The notes beneath the pieces were generated by a model. It saw only the letters and a list, made by a program, of their open reading frames with translations, did no database searches and had not been told where the DNA came from. DNA of 39,854 nucleotides. Source: an uncultured Pseudomonadota bacterium (lineage in GTDB: Bacteria; Pseudomonadota; Gammaproteobacteria; Steroidobacterales; Steroidobacteraceae). Location of the stretch: assembly GCA_902826225.1 (NCBI GenBank), contig CADEED010000025.1:1-39854 (forward strand). The letters are read 5' to 3'. The first letter of the stretch is position 1; each line of letters opens with the position of its first letter. A program made the translations under genes and the position numbers. This document shows positions 8,300 to 15,855 of this stretch, piece by piece.

Positions 8300-8878
8300 T
8301 CAGTCCGCCATGCTCAGGTGCGGGATGTCGAACTTGCCTTCGAGCTTCGTCAGCTTGTCGACGTCGATGTTCCCGCTGATGTTCACGATGGTGAACGAGC
8401 GCGGCTGGCTTGCGATCACCGCGATGCCGAGGATGCGTTCGCCGTCGGTGTTGAGGAACACGTCGACGTCTTCCGAATGATCGCGGCTGCGCTTCTGGAC
8501 GATGGCGTTCCAGTTCGGCCCCGTGAGCTGGCGGCGGACGCCGTCGATATCGTCCTTCGAATAGGCATCGTCATCGGCGAATTCGAAGTTGCGGACCTGG
8601 ATGGAATGGATGTCGTTCAGCAGGTCGAGGGCGGCCCGTTCTTCCGGGTCGGCCGTGTTCTGCGCCTCGTTGCTGGCGAACTTCTTCGCGATCCGGAGCA
8701 CGAAGCCGTCGATGGTCACGTCCACCGATTCGGTGGCCTTGCCTTTCAAGTGATTGAAATCCGGCAGCACGAGCTGCGGCGACCCGGCGGCATAGGCGGG
8801 GGTGGCGAAGAACAGGAAAGCGGCCAGGACGGCGGCCAGGACAGCGGCCAGGCCTAAGGACATTTCGGAGCGGGTCAT
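8300..8878 (-). CDS. DUF4252 secreted protein (proximal copy)
   Basis: A 192-residue exported DUF4252 protein and the first gene of the ECF operon. The N terminus is a signal peptide with an AAVLAAVLAA repeat, mirrored in DNA by a short GGCGGCCAGGA repeat near 8820-8850, with cleavage near AYA. The mature sequence parallels the distal copy closely: ESVDVTIDGF, RNFEFADDDAYSKDDIDGVRRQL, SEDVDVFLNTDGERILGIAVIA and a C-terminal SFTIVNISGNIDVDKL ending in LEGKFDIPHL. This copy lacks the cysteines seen in the other one. Function is unknown. Expression before the sigma gene in one transcript suggests the protein is part of the response the sigma factor governs. Confidence 0.88.
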   Translation of the reverse strand: MTRSEMSLGLAAVLAAVLAAFLFFATPAYAAGSPQLVLPDFNHLKGKATESVDVTIDGFVLRIAKKFASNEAQNTADPEERAALDLLNDIHSIQVRNFEFADDDAYSKDDIDGVRRQLTGPNWNAIVQKRSRDHSEDVDVFLNTDGERILGIAVIASQPRSFTIVNISGNIDVDKLTKLEGKFDIPHLSMAD

Positions 8879-8926
8879 AGGACACCTGTTTTGAGGACCA
8901 GTGACCTATATACGGGCCAGCCGGCC

Positions 8927-8944
8927 CCGGGGGTGCACCCCCGG
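8927..8944. terminator. Perfect 18-bp GC palindrome, terminator or operator candidate
   Basis: Positions 8927-8944 form a perfect palindrome, CCGGGGGTG/CACCCCCGG. GGCC-rich flanks extend it to an imperfect hairpin of about 40 bases (8915-8955). It lies between the end of the BsuPI lipoprotein gene and the start of the ECF operon, both on the minus strand. It could terminate the former or be an operator for the latter. No U-run follows it, so a factor-independent terminator is not secure. Confidence 0.45.
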
Positions 8945-8960
8945 ACGGCCCGGCCAGGGC

Positions 8961-9500
8961 TCAGTTCGAAATCGTGATCGTCCGCAGCGGGGCGGCCAGC
9001 GCGTTGTTCCCGCGCCAGTCGCTGTCGAACTGGGGGTAGGCCAGCGTTCCGCGGACCTGGTAGGTGCCCGACATCAGCTGGGTGCCGTTGTCCAGGATGC
9101 CGTTCCAGATGTAGACATAGATCTGTTCCTGGTGGCCGGCGAACGTGAGGGTCGAGGCGGCGGGCGTGAATGTCCGGTTGAACGACCAGCGCCAGCGGGG
9201 AGCCGTGCCGTTGTCGTCGAGCAGCACGAGGTCGTAGACCTGGCCCGAGGGCAGATTGAGCGTCTGCGTGCTGCCCGATCGATTGGTGACGTGAAGCTCG
9301 AAGACGATGCTCTGGCCGACGTCGAAGTTCGTGCGGGGAGTGCCCCCCGTCGTCTTGAGAACCAACTCGACGTCGAAGCCCGTCGGGCCGCCGTTGCCGC
9401 CGTCTTCGTCGCCTCCCGAGCTGCAGCTGAACTGGGAACCCATGAGCACGAGACACAGGCCGCTGATCAGGGCGAGTCGTGAGATTATCGGGTGACGCAT
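8961..9500 (-). CDS. BsuPI-domain lipoprotein (proteinase-inhibitor-like fold)
   Basis: A 179-residue exported protein with a BsuPI-like beta-sandwich domain (the fold of an intracellular proteinase inhibitor of Bacillus). In proteobacteria this domain is usually found in secreted proteins of unknown role. A hydrophobic signal at about residues 6-22 leads to QFSC followed by a Ser/Gly/Asp-rich linker. That suggests a lipoprotein with a relaxed lipobox, though a plain signal peptide is possible. Domain features include FDVGQSIVFELHVTNRS, LPSGQVYDLVLLDDNG, RWRWSFNRTF and a C-terminal MSGTYQVRGTL. ATG at 9500 has a good AGGGAG RBS; an upstream TTG at 9506 is less likely. The start codon overlaps that of the divergent CPXCG gene. 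Confidence 0.82.
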   Translation of the reverse strand: MRHPIISRLALISGLCLVLMGSQFSCSSGGDEDGGNGGPTGFDVELVLKTTGGTPRTNFDVGQSIVFELHVTNRSGSTQTLNLPSGQVYDLVLLDDNGTAPRWRWSFNRTFTPAASTLTFAGHQEQIYVYIWNGILDNGTQLMSGTYQVRGTLAYPQFDSDWRGNNALAAPLRTITISN

Positions 9501-9777
9501 GAGCAAACTCCCTAGCGACGCGGAGATAGACCAATTGTACGGTCTCGAACCCGCATTGAATCTACAGACGGAATCCCAGGCCGAAACCGGAACTCGCGCC
9601 GCGACGGTTCAGTGTCCGTATTGCGGCGAACCGTTCGAGACTAGCGTCGATGCCAGCGCCGGGATGTGCAGTTATGTCGAGGACTGTCAGATTTGCTGCC
9701 AGCCCATCGAGATGGAGTTGCGCGTCGACGACAACGGGCAATTCCTGGAACTGGTGGCGCGTCGCGGCGACGCTTGA
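9499..9777 (+). CDS. CPXCG motif-containing cysteine-rich protein
   Basis: A 92-residue protein whose C-terminal ~55 residues are the CPXCG cysteine-rich family: [18 protein letters not shown], then [14 protein letters not shown]. The four cysteines in CPYC and CQICC are arranged to bind a metal such as zinc. Function is unknown; members are small and widespread in gammaproteobacteria. The N-terminal ~35 acidic residues ([15 protein letters not shown]) are longer than in many relatives, so a shorter product cannot be excluded. The ATG shares the CATG with the divergent BsuPI gene. It is followed after 11 bases by an SDR gene in the same direction. Confidence 0.83.
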   Translation: MSKLPSDAEIDQLYGLEPALNLQTESQAETGTRAATVQCPYCGEPFETSVDASAGMCSYVEDCQICCQPIEMELRVDDNGQFLELVARRGDA

Positions 9778-9788
9778 AGGGGGCGGCG

Positions 9789-10505
9789 ATGGACAGGCGC
9801 GTGGCATTGATCACGGGCGCGGGCAGCGGCATCGGCCGGGCGACGGCGCTCGCCTTCCTGCGGGACGGATTCCGAGTGGTGCTCGCGGGACGCCACGAGG
9901 ACAAGCTCGCCGCCGTCGCGAAGGAGGCGGGCGACGCGCAGGTGCACCTCGTGGTCGCCGACGTCACCAAGCCGGACGAGGTGCGCGCGCTGTTCGATTC
10001 GGCGCGCGAAAAATTCGGACGGCTCGACGTGCTGTTCAACAATGCCGGCGTCAGCGCGCCGTTCCTGCCGCTCGAGGAAATGCCGTACGAGAAATGGCGC
10101 GAAGTCATCGACACGAACCTGACCGGCGCGTTCCTGTGCACACAGCAGGCTTTCCGGATCATGAAGGCCCAGGATCCGCGCGGCGGCCGGATCATCAACA
10201 ACGGGTCGATCTCGGCACACGTGCCGCGTGCGAACTCGGCGCCGTATACTTCGTCGAAGCACGGCATCACCGGCCTCACACGATCGACGTCGCTCGACGG
10301 CCGCCAGTACGACATCGCCTGCGGGCAGATCGACATCGGCAACGCGGTGACTGAACTGTCGACGCGCCACCGCAATGCCGAGCCGACGATGGACGTCAAT
10401 CACGTGGCGAACGCGGTCCTGCAGATGGCCAAACTACCGCCCGAGGCCAACGTGCAGTTCATGACGATACTGGCGACGAAGATGCCTTACATCGGGCGTG
10501 GGTGA
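9789..10505 (+). CDS. SDR-family oxidoreductase
   Basis: A 238-residue short-chain dehydrogenase/reductase, cytoplasmic, expected to use NAD(P)H on an unknown alcohol or ketone. The cofactor motif TGAGSGIG lies at residues 9-16, FNNAG near 83-87, an active-site Asn at 110, Ser140, and the YxxxK pair Tyr153/Lys157, so the classical tetrad is complete. An Arg at 35 (AGR) after the second strand hints at NADP preference. The ATG has a GAAGGGGG RBS that overlaps the stop of the CPXCG gene. It converges on the response regulator gene downstream. Confidence 0.92.
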   Translation: MDRRVALITGAGSGIGRATALAFLRDGFRVVLAGRHEDKLAAVAKEAGDAQVHLVVADVTKPDEVRALFDSAREKFGRLDVLFNNAGVSAPFLPLEEMPYEKWREVIDTNLTGAFLCTQQAFRIMKAQDPRGGRIINNGSISAHVPRANSAPYTSSKHGITGLTRSTSLDGRQYDIACGQIDIGNAVTELSTRHRNAEPTMDVNHVANAVLQMAKLPPEANVQFMTILATKMPYIGRG

Positions 10506-10540
10506 GGGGTTCGCGGCGTACAGCCCCGCCGCCGGCCCCT
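10505..10540. terminator. Hairpin between convergent genes
   Basis: AGGGG (10505-10509) pairs with CCCCT (10536-10540), and GCGGCG (10513-10518) with CGCCGC (10527-10532), around an 8-base loop and a 3-base internal mismatch. It sits exactly between the convergent SDR and response-regulator genes, where a bidirectional terminator is expected. No T-run is present. Confidence 0.4.
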
Positions 10541-11141
10541 AGAGCCAGCCGCGCTGCCGGGCCAGACGGTAGGCGTCGATCCGGTTGTTCGCGCCGAGCT
10601 TGCCGATCGCCTCCGACAGGTAGTTGCGCACCGTGCCCGCGGAGAGACCGAGCTCCTCCGCGATCTGCGGTGCCGACAGCCCTTCGCCCGAAAAACGCAG
10701 TACCTGTCGCTCGCGGTCGTTGAGCGGGTCGGATTCGTTCCAGGCTTCGACGGCCAGCGCGGGGTCGATGGCGCGGCCGCCGCGGTGCACGTTGCGCAAC
10801 GCCTCCGCGAGATTCTCGGCCGGGGAGTCCTTGAGCAGGTAACCCTTGACGCCCGCGTCGAGCGCGCGCCGCAGGTATCCCTGGCGCGCGAAGGTCGTCA
10901 CGATGACCACCTTGCTCGGCAGCTGCTCGGCCTGGATCTTCTGCGCGAGCTCGATGCCGGTGAGTCCGGGCATCTCGATGTCCGTGACGACGATGTCGGG
11001 TTTCAGCCGGCGGCACTCCTGAAGCGCCTGCGCACCGTCCGCGGCGGCACCGAGCACTTCGATGTCGCGCTCCATGCGCAGCAGCGCACCGAGCGCGCCG
11101 CGCACCATGGCCTGGTCCTCGGCGAGCAGGATGCGGATCAC
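10539..11141 (-). CDS. DesR/NarL-family response regulator
   Basis: A 200-residue response regulator paired with the adjacent histidine kinase. The receiver domain (about 1-120) has the acidic pair E8/D9, the phosphoacceptor D54 in VVTDIEMPG, a Thr in VTTF and Lys in LLKDS. A LuxR-type helix-turn-helix occupies about 135-200 (LNDRERQVLRF, LSAGTVRNYLSEAIGKL). The GTG at 11141 is chosen because the receiver domain starts there and a TGAGGG segment overlaps the kinase stop. The frame stays open upstream only as shadow. It is the last gene of the ABC/two-component operon and probably controls that transporter. Confidence 0.92.
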   Translation of the reverse strand: MIRILLAEDQAMVRGALGALLRMERDIEVLGAAADGAQALQECRRLKPDIVVTDIEMPGLTGIELAQKIQAEQLPSKVVIVTTFARQGYLRRALDAGVKGYLLKDSPAENLAEALRNVHRGGRAIDPALAVEAWNESDPLNDRERQVLRFSGEGLSAPQIAEELGLSAGTVRNYLSEAIGKLGANNRIDAYRLARQRGWL

Positions 11142-11152
11142 CCGGTCGGCCC

Positions 11153-12295
11153 TCAAGCCGCGAGCGGCACGGACGCGCGTAACAGCATGCCGCCCGCATC
11201 GTTCGCGACGAGTTGCAGCGAACCCCCGACGCTTTCGAGGCGTTCGCGCATGCCGTTCAAGCCATTGCCCGGCACGATGCGTCCGCCGCGGCCGTCGTCC
11301 GCGACTTCGACGAGCACGGCGCGCTGGTCGTTCTTCACGCGGATCGTCACGCCCTTCGCGCCGGAATGACGGCGGACGTTTGTCGCCGCTTCGCGCAGCG
11401 ACAACGCCAGCGCTGTCTCGCGGTCGTGCGGCAGCTTCACGGCGTCGGCTTCGCAACTCACCTTCACGCCCTGTGCCTCGAGCAGCGCGGTCGCGGCCGC
11501 GAGTTCCGTCGTCAGCACGGTATTGCGGATGCCCGAGATGGCGCTGCGCACCTGCGACAGCGCGTCCCGGGCGACGCGCTCGACTTCGGCGATCTCGCTG
11601 CGCGCCGCGTCCAGGTCGCGGTCGATGAGCTTGCGCGCGAGTTCGGATTTCAGCGCCACGACGGACAACGTGTGGCCGAGCGAGTCGTGCAGGTCGCGCC
11701 CGATTCGCTCGCGCTCGGCCAAGGTGGCGAGTCGCGTGATCTCGTGATTGCTCTTGCGCAGCGCCATCTGCGCCATGTGGATGCGCGCGGTGTAGACGGC
11801 GACGACGCCCATGATGATGCCCGGCGCCGCGACGCTCACGATGGTCTGCATCGTATGCCCGAGCAGGATCATCTGGACGATGAACAACAGGTTGATCGCG
11901 CCCACGACGATCGCCGACGTGCGCGTCGGCAGGAGATAGACGATCGAGAAGAAAACGAAGATGAAGTACGCGAGCGTCGACAGGTTGACGAAGGCCAGCG
12001 AGAACGCGATCAGCAGTACGCCCGCGGAGTATCTCAGGCGGATGTTCATCGGGCCCGAGTAGTAGTACATGCTGAGGTGCAGCCAGACGAACACCGGCAC
12101 GGTGAGCAGCGTCGGCAGGATGACCGTGTCGAACGGTTCCCGCGCGAGCAGCGGCCACAGGAAGAGCCACACGAGGTGGATCATCATCACCCACGGCATG
12201 TGCCGCAGCGGCCGGCCGCCATCCTGCGTCATGTGCCCGATCATCGAATCGGGCGGGGGATTCTTCATGGCGCGGAGCAGCGCGGCGGGAGTCAT
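11153..12295 (-). CDS. DesK-type membrane histidine kinase
   Basis: A 380-residue sensor kinase. The N-terminal half has about five or six transmembrane helices (roughly residues 36-50, 56-75, 92-110, 110-121, 127-147, 151-170) with hardly any periplasmic loop, suggesting that it senses the membrane itself or a lipophilic compound. A dimerisation/phosphoacceptor domain of HisKA_3 type follows with H203 in GRDLHDSLGH. The HATPase region has REAATNVRRHS (N box) and ADDGRGG and GNGLNGMRERL (G boxes). The architecture matches DesK/LnrJ kinases. It lies 12 bases after the CIA30 segment and 11 bases before the response regulator. A later in-frame ATG at 12268 is an alternative start. Confidence 0.92.
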   Translation of the reverse strand: MTPAALLRAMKNPPPDSMIGHMTQDGGRPLRHMPWVMMIHLVWLFLWPLLAREPFDTVILPTLLTVPVFVWLHLSMYYYSGPMNIRLRYSAGVLLIAFSLAFVNLSTLAYFIFVFFSIVYLLPTRTSAIVVGAINLLFIVQMILLGHTMQTIVSVAAPGIIMGVVAVYTARIHMAQMALRKSNHEITRLATLAERERIGRDLHDSLGHTLSVVALKSELARKLIDRDLDAARSEIAEVERVARDALSQVRSAISGIRNTVLTTELAAATALLEAQGVKVSCEADAVKLPHDRETALALSLREAATNVRRHSGAKGVTIRVKNDQRAVLVEVADDGRGGRIVPGNGLNGMRERLESVGGSLQLVANDAGGMLLRASVPLAA

Positions 12296-12307
12296 GGCGC
12301 GAGGATG

Positions 12308-12871
12308 CTAGAGGAAGCGCACATTGTCGATCTGCAGGCGAAAGCTCTGGCCCGGCGTGCCGGACATGAAGGTGACGCCCCGGATGCGCGTCGGGTCCAC
12401 GACGAAGTCCGCGAGCGGCACGCGTATCTCGCGCCAGTCCCCGCCGGTCTCGAACGGGTAGCTGGAAGGAATGGAGTTCTGGTCGGCCGTCGAGAAGAAC
12501 GTGACGGAATACTTCTGTCCGTCGCCGCGCGCGAAGAAGCTCAGGGTCCTGAACTTCGAATAGTCCATCATTCCCTTCATCGGCGGTGACCGCGGGAAGA
12601 AGGCGGCGCCGGCGAAGGGCCAGACGAATCCGGGACGGACGGTTCCGGTGATCTCGAGAGCGCCCTTCGAGCCCTCCGCGCCACCGTCGATCACCTGGAT
12701 GGCGGCGCTGGACGCGCCGCCCACGACGGTGTCGGCCGACTCGACGAACCCGGTGCCATAGCTCGCCTGGGCCGACCCCGCATCGAAATTGGCGATGAGC
12801 CCGTCGGCTGGGGCGGCCACGCCGGCGGGCCCCTCGACGCCGGCGGTAGCAGCCGCCTGCGTTTCCTGCTG
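12308..12871 (-). CDS. CIA30-domain segment, out of frame with the upstream permease
   Basis: About 187 codons encode a CIA30-type galactose-binding-like beta-sandwich. Visible parts are a low-complexity linker (QQETQAAATAGVEGPAG), GLIANFDAGSAQASYG, MMDYSKFRTLSFFARGDGQ, a DWREIRVPLADF strand and a C-terminal SFRLQIDNVRFL. The frame has no ATG or convincing RBS of its own; upstream it is only shadow of the permease gene. A -1 change at about 12871, inside GGGCAGCAGG, would join it to the permease as one protein of about 481 residues. Either this is a fused gene with a frameshift (real, programmed or a sequencing error) or a coupled gene with an unusual start. CIA30 domains bind partners or ligands; none is known here. 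Confidence 0.65.
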   Translation of the reverse strand, partial: QQETQAAATAGVEGPAGVAAPADGLIANFDAGSAQASYGTGFVESADTVVGGASSAAIQVIDGGAEGSKGALEITGTVRPGFVWPFAGAAFFPRSPPMKGMMDYSKFRTLSFFARGDGQKYSVTFFSTADQNSIPSSYPFETGGDWREIRVPLADFVVDPTRIRGVTFMSGTPGQSFRLQIDNVRFL

Positions 12872-13752
12872 CCCATGAAGCCCGCGACCATCAGCGCGAT
12901 GCCCGCGAAGACGGCCGCGGGCGACCACAATCTGCGGAGCGCATAGCCCTGGCCCGGCTTCTTCGAACGGCCGAAGAGCCGCACCCCGCCGTTCGAGAGC
13001 TTTCGCGTCGCGATGACGAAGAACACGATCGTGACGCCGGCCAGCGCGGCGACGTGTGCCCAGACATTCGCGTTCGATCCCAGGCCGATCGCGCCGAGCG
13101 CGAGCTCCGCGAGGTGGTTCGAAGGCCAGAGCGGCGCCGTGTCCCGGATGAACCTCGGCAGGAACTGCAGCGGCACCCACAGTCCCGACAGGAACGCCAT
13201 CGGTAGATAGATGAGGTTGACGAGCGCCGGCGCGGCCTGGCCGGACACGAAGGCGCCGACGCACAGGCCGATCGCGCAGAACGGCAGCACCCCCAGGACC
13301 TGGATGACGAATACCTTCGCGGCCTGCGCCGCGGTCAACGGTGCGTGCGCGAGGGTGAAGGCGATGACGATCAGCAGCAGCGATATCACGCACGCGAACA
13401 GCAGCGCCATCGCCATGCGCGCGAGCAGGTAGGAGCCGGGCGGCATCGGCAAGGCCTGTTTGAACCTGAGCAGGCCGTACTCGCGCTCGAACGCCAGCGA
13501 CACGCCGAACCCGAAGAGTCCCGGCGCCATCGTGCCGAACACGCCGAGCCGTGCGAACGCGCTGAGCCCGTTGGTCGGATCGTTCTTCGCGAGCAGCACG
13601 CCGAACAACAGGTAGAACATCGCCGGGAACACGAGCGTGGGCACGGCGAATGCCGGCGTGCGCAACATCTTGATGAACTCGAAGCGCATGTCGTCGAGAT
13701 AGGCCGCGGCGAGGCGCGACGTGCTCATCTGCGCGAAGGCGGGCGTGCTCAT
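12691..13752 (-). CDS. ABC-2 type transporter permease
   Basis: Membrane subunit of an exporter, cotranscribed with its ATPase. As read, the frame gives 353 residues, but only the first ~294 look like protein. These contain six ABC-2 helices (about residues 36-54, 70-88, 105-133, 143-165, 173-195, 222-244) plus a seventh hydrophobic segment (AAVFAGIALMVAGFMG) near 276-291. After that the sequence turns into arginine/proline-rich shadow while the CIA30 domain continues in the -1 frame. A seventh helix would put an attached CIA30 domain on the periplasmic side. The ATG overlaps the ATPase stop (ATGA). Permeases of this class with a DesK/DesR pair export lipophilic compounds in Bacillus; the substrate here is unknown. 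Confidence 0.85.
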   Translation of the reverse strand: MSTPAFAQMSTSRLAAAYLDDMRFEFIKMLRTPAFAVPTLVFPAMFYLLFGVLLAKNDPTNGLSAFARLGVFGTMAPGLFGFGVSLAFEREYGLLRFKQALPMPPGSYLLARMAMALLFACVISLLLIVIAFTLAHAPLTAAQAAKVFVIQVLGVLPFCAIGLCVGAFVSGQAAPALVNLIYLPMAFLSGLWVPLQFLPRFIRDTAPLWPSNHLAELALGAIGLGSNANVWAHVAALAGVTIVFFVIATRKLSNGGVRLFGRSKKPGQGYALRRLWSPAAVFAGIALMVAGFMGSRKRRRLLPPASRGPPAWPPQPTGSSPISMRGRPRRAMAPGSSSRPTPSWAARPAPPSR

Positions 13753-14660
13753 TGCAGTTTCTCCGCCTTGCCCTGATCCAGGTTGGTGATCTCCGTGAAC
13801 GCCTCGGCGAGGCCCGCGCGTTTCACCTCGATGTCGCGGACCGCGGCATCGCCGCTCAGCAGCCGGCGGAGCACGCCTTCGGCGTCGTGCGTGACGATGT
13901 GCAGCTGGTCGCCGGCGGGCTGCACGGCTTCGACCTCGGGCCAGCCGCGGATCTCGCCGGCGCCGATCGCCGTCCGGCAGTACACGTTCTTGCGCGATAC
14001 GTGCGCGCGAATTTCGTCCACGGTGCCCGACGCCACGAGGCGGCCCTGGCCGATGACGGCCACGCGGTTCGCGAGCGCCTCCGCTTCCTCGAGGTAGTGA
14101 GTCGTGAGGACGATCGAGCTGCCTTCGTGGACGAGATCGCGCAGGACACGCCACAGCGCCTCGCGCGCATTGACGTCGAGGCCCACCGTCGGCTCGTCGA
14201 GGAACAGCAGCTCCGGCCGTCCGCAGATCGCCATGCCGAACTGCACCTGCCGCTTCTGGCCGCCCGAGAGGTCCTTGTACGGCCGCTCGGCGAACGATGC
14301 GAGCGCGAGACGCTTGATGACGGCGCTCGTCTCGTAGGGAGTGGGATAGTAGTTCGAGACCTGCTGGATGAGCTCGCGCGGCTTCGCGGCGGGCGACAAC
14401 GCCACTTCCTGCATCATGATGCCGACTCGGCGCCGCGCATCGAGCTCCCCGGGGTCGAGCCCGAAGAGTTCAACGGTGCCGGCGTCGGGCTGCTCCAGGC
14501 CGAGCAGCAGCGAGATCGCGGTCGACTTGCCGGCGCCGTTCGGACCGAGCACGGCGAGCAGTTCGCCGCGATTCACGCTGAGGTCGAGGCCGTCGAGCGC
14601 CTTGATCTTGCCGAAATTCTTTCGGGCGCCGCTCAACCGGGCGAGGACAGCATGGGACAT
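13749..14660 (-). CDS. ABC transporter ATP-binding protein (drug/lipid exporter type)
   Basis: A 303-residue cytoplasmic ATPase that would power the ABC-2 permease encoded next. Walker A GPNGAGKST is near residues 39-47. A Q-loop MMQEV follows, then signature LSGGQ, Walker B LLFLDEP and H-loop TTHYLEEAE. The C-terminal ~80 residues form the regulatory tail typical of DrrA/CcmA-type exporters. A GGAGG RBS precedes the ATG. It is the first gene of a minus-strand set: ATPase, permease-CIA30, histidine kinase, response regulator. The family transports drugs, lipids or antimicrobial peptides outward; the cargo is not evident. Confidence 0.94.
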   Translation of the reverse strand: MSHAVLARLSGARKNFGKIKALDGLDLSVNRGELLAVLGPNGAGKSTAISLLLGLEQPDAGTVELFGLDPGELDARRRVGIMMQEVALSPAAKPRELIQQVSNYYPTPYETSAVIKRLALASFAERPYKDLSGGQKRQVQFGMAICGRPELLFLDEPTVGLDVNAREALWRVLRDLVHEGSSIVLTTHYLEEAEALANRVAVIGQGRLVASGTVDEIRAHVSRKNVYCRTAIGAGEIRGWPEVEAVQPAGDQLHIVTHDAEGVLRRLLSGDAAVRDIEVKRAGLAEAFTEITNLDQGKAEKLQ

Positions 14661-14715
14661 CGAACCTCCATGCGGAGGATGGTGACCATTTCCGAACCGG
14701 GAGTTGAGTCGAGGC

Positions 14716-14736
14716 TGTCAGCCTCGCCGGCTGACA
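14716..14736. promoter_or_regulatory. Hairpin/operator-like inverted repeat upstream of the ABC operon
   Basis: TGTCAGCC (14716-14723) and GGCTGACA (14729-14736) are perfect 8-bp inverted arms around TCGCC. The repeat lies in the 94-base gap between the end of the membrane-protein gene and the ABC ATPase start, both on the minus strand. It could be a response-regulator site or a weak terminator. No T-run is present. Confidence 0.4.
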
Positions 14737-14754
14737 CCTGTCATGTTCACGCCC

Positions 14755-15822
14755 TTACCTCGGCGGGTGGAAGACGGGGGTCTCCAGTCGCATGGCCGCC
14801 GCGAGATCGTCGCGACCGACGCTGTCCGCGTACTCGGCGAGAGTGCGCAGGTCGTGCGCGGAGTCCATCGTGAAGCCTGTGGACTCGGCGCGCAGTCGTT
14901 CGAAGACTCGGAGCGCGGTGTCCGCCCGTCCGTAGCGGAGCAGGTGGCGGATCAGCGTGCTCCCGAGCGTGTTGAGCGCCGCCGGCCGCTTCCACAGGAT
15001 CGCCTGGTCGACGACGAAGGTGGCATCGATCGCGGCGTGCTCGCCGTCGAGATTGCGCAGCCACTGCGCGAGCGGTGCCGTGGCTTCGACGTGTTTCCCC
15101 ATGCGCACTTGCAAGAAGACGTCATCCATCATGCGAGCGCGGAGCTGCTGGCGTTCGGCTTCCGCCCGCGCGGCCGTGCGCTCCGGACTGCGGCTCGGCT
15201 CGTACCCGATCTGCCGGCGGCGCGCGTGCAGGAGCCCGGCAATCAGCGCGAAGAAGGCGATTTCGTACCAGACCACCACGGCCACCCTCACGATCAGCAA
15301 CAGATCCGAGCGCCACAGGACGCTTGCGAGCCACACACCCAGGCCCATCGCGAGCAGCAGCACGAAATAGTGCGCGCCCAGGCCCCGCACGAGGCGGAAC
15401 AACATCCGCGGATTGAACACCTCCGCCGGACTTTCACCCACACCGAGTATCGCGATCGAGGCAGGGGTCCAGAGAATGAGGACCGCGGCCAGCAACCATC
15501 CCGCGGCGCCGCCGAGGTAGACGCAGAACCAGCCACCCCCCACCAGCAGCGCCGTCTGGATCCACGGCCGGATCTCGAACGGACTCAGCATGTCGATGTC
15601 CATGACCGGCGGCTCGGGCGCGCCATCGGCGAGCCGCTCGATGAGCACATAGCAGTACTTGAACACCCAGAGCTGTACGAAGCCCGCGCCCATGTAGCCG
15701 AAGACGTAAGCGCCCGAGTTGAAGGCGCCCCACAGGCAGATCGTCATCAGGAACGCGGCGACGCCGACCAGGATCAGGACAGTCGGATGGATCGGAACCT
15801 TGAGGATTCGCCAATAGTCCAT
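14755..15822 (-). CDS. Integral membrane protein with helical C-terminal domain, unrecognised
   Basis: A 355-residue protein I do not recognise. About five hydrophobic segments are visible between residues 12 and 205 (for example VLILVGVAAFLMTICLWGAF and YFVLLLAMGLGVWLASVLW). A charged linker follows (SRSPERTAARAEAERQQLRARM). The last ~130 residues appear as paired helices with TPR-like character (LRNLDGEHAAIDATFVVDQA, LIRHLLRYGRADTALRVFERL). That suggests a membrane scaffold with a cytoplasmic protein-binding tail, which is inference. The same frame remains open for kilobases upstream only as antisense of the GMC gene. ATG at 15822 is the natural start, before MDYWRILKVP. It is divergent from the GMC operon with 33 bases between starts. 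Confidence 0.78.
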   Translation of the reverse strand: MDYWRILKVPIHPTVLILVGVAAFLMTICLWGAFNSGAYVFGYMGAGFVQLWVFKYCYVLIERLADGAPEPPVMDIDMLSPFEIRPWIQTALLVGGGWFCVYLGGAAGWLLAAVLILWTPASIAILGVGESPAEVFNPRMLFRLVRGLGAHYFVLLLAMGLGVWLASVLWRSDLLLIVRVAVVVWYEIAFFALIAGLLHARRRQIGYEPSRSPERTAARAEAERQQLRARMMDDVFLQVRMGKHVEATAPLAQWLRNLDGEHAAIDATFVVDQAILWKRPAALNTLGSTLIRHLLRYGRADTALRVFERLRAESTGFTMDSAHDLRTLAEYADSVGRDDLAAAMRLETPVFHPPR

Positions 15823-15855
15823 AATGCCGCCGTCTTCGGGGGAAGAAAGTAAAGC

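Noticed and set aside
8815..8855. Short GGCGGCCAGGA tandem repeat
   Set aside because: It simply encodes the Ala-Ala-Val-Leu signal-peptide core of the DUF4252 protein.
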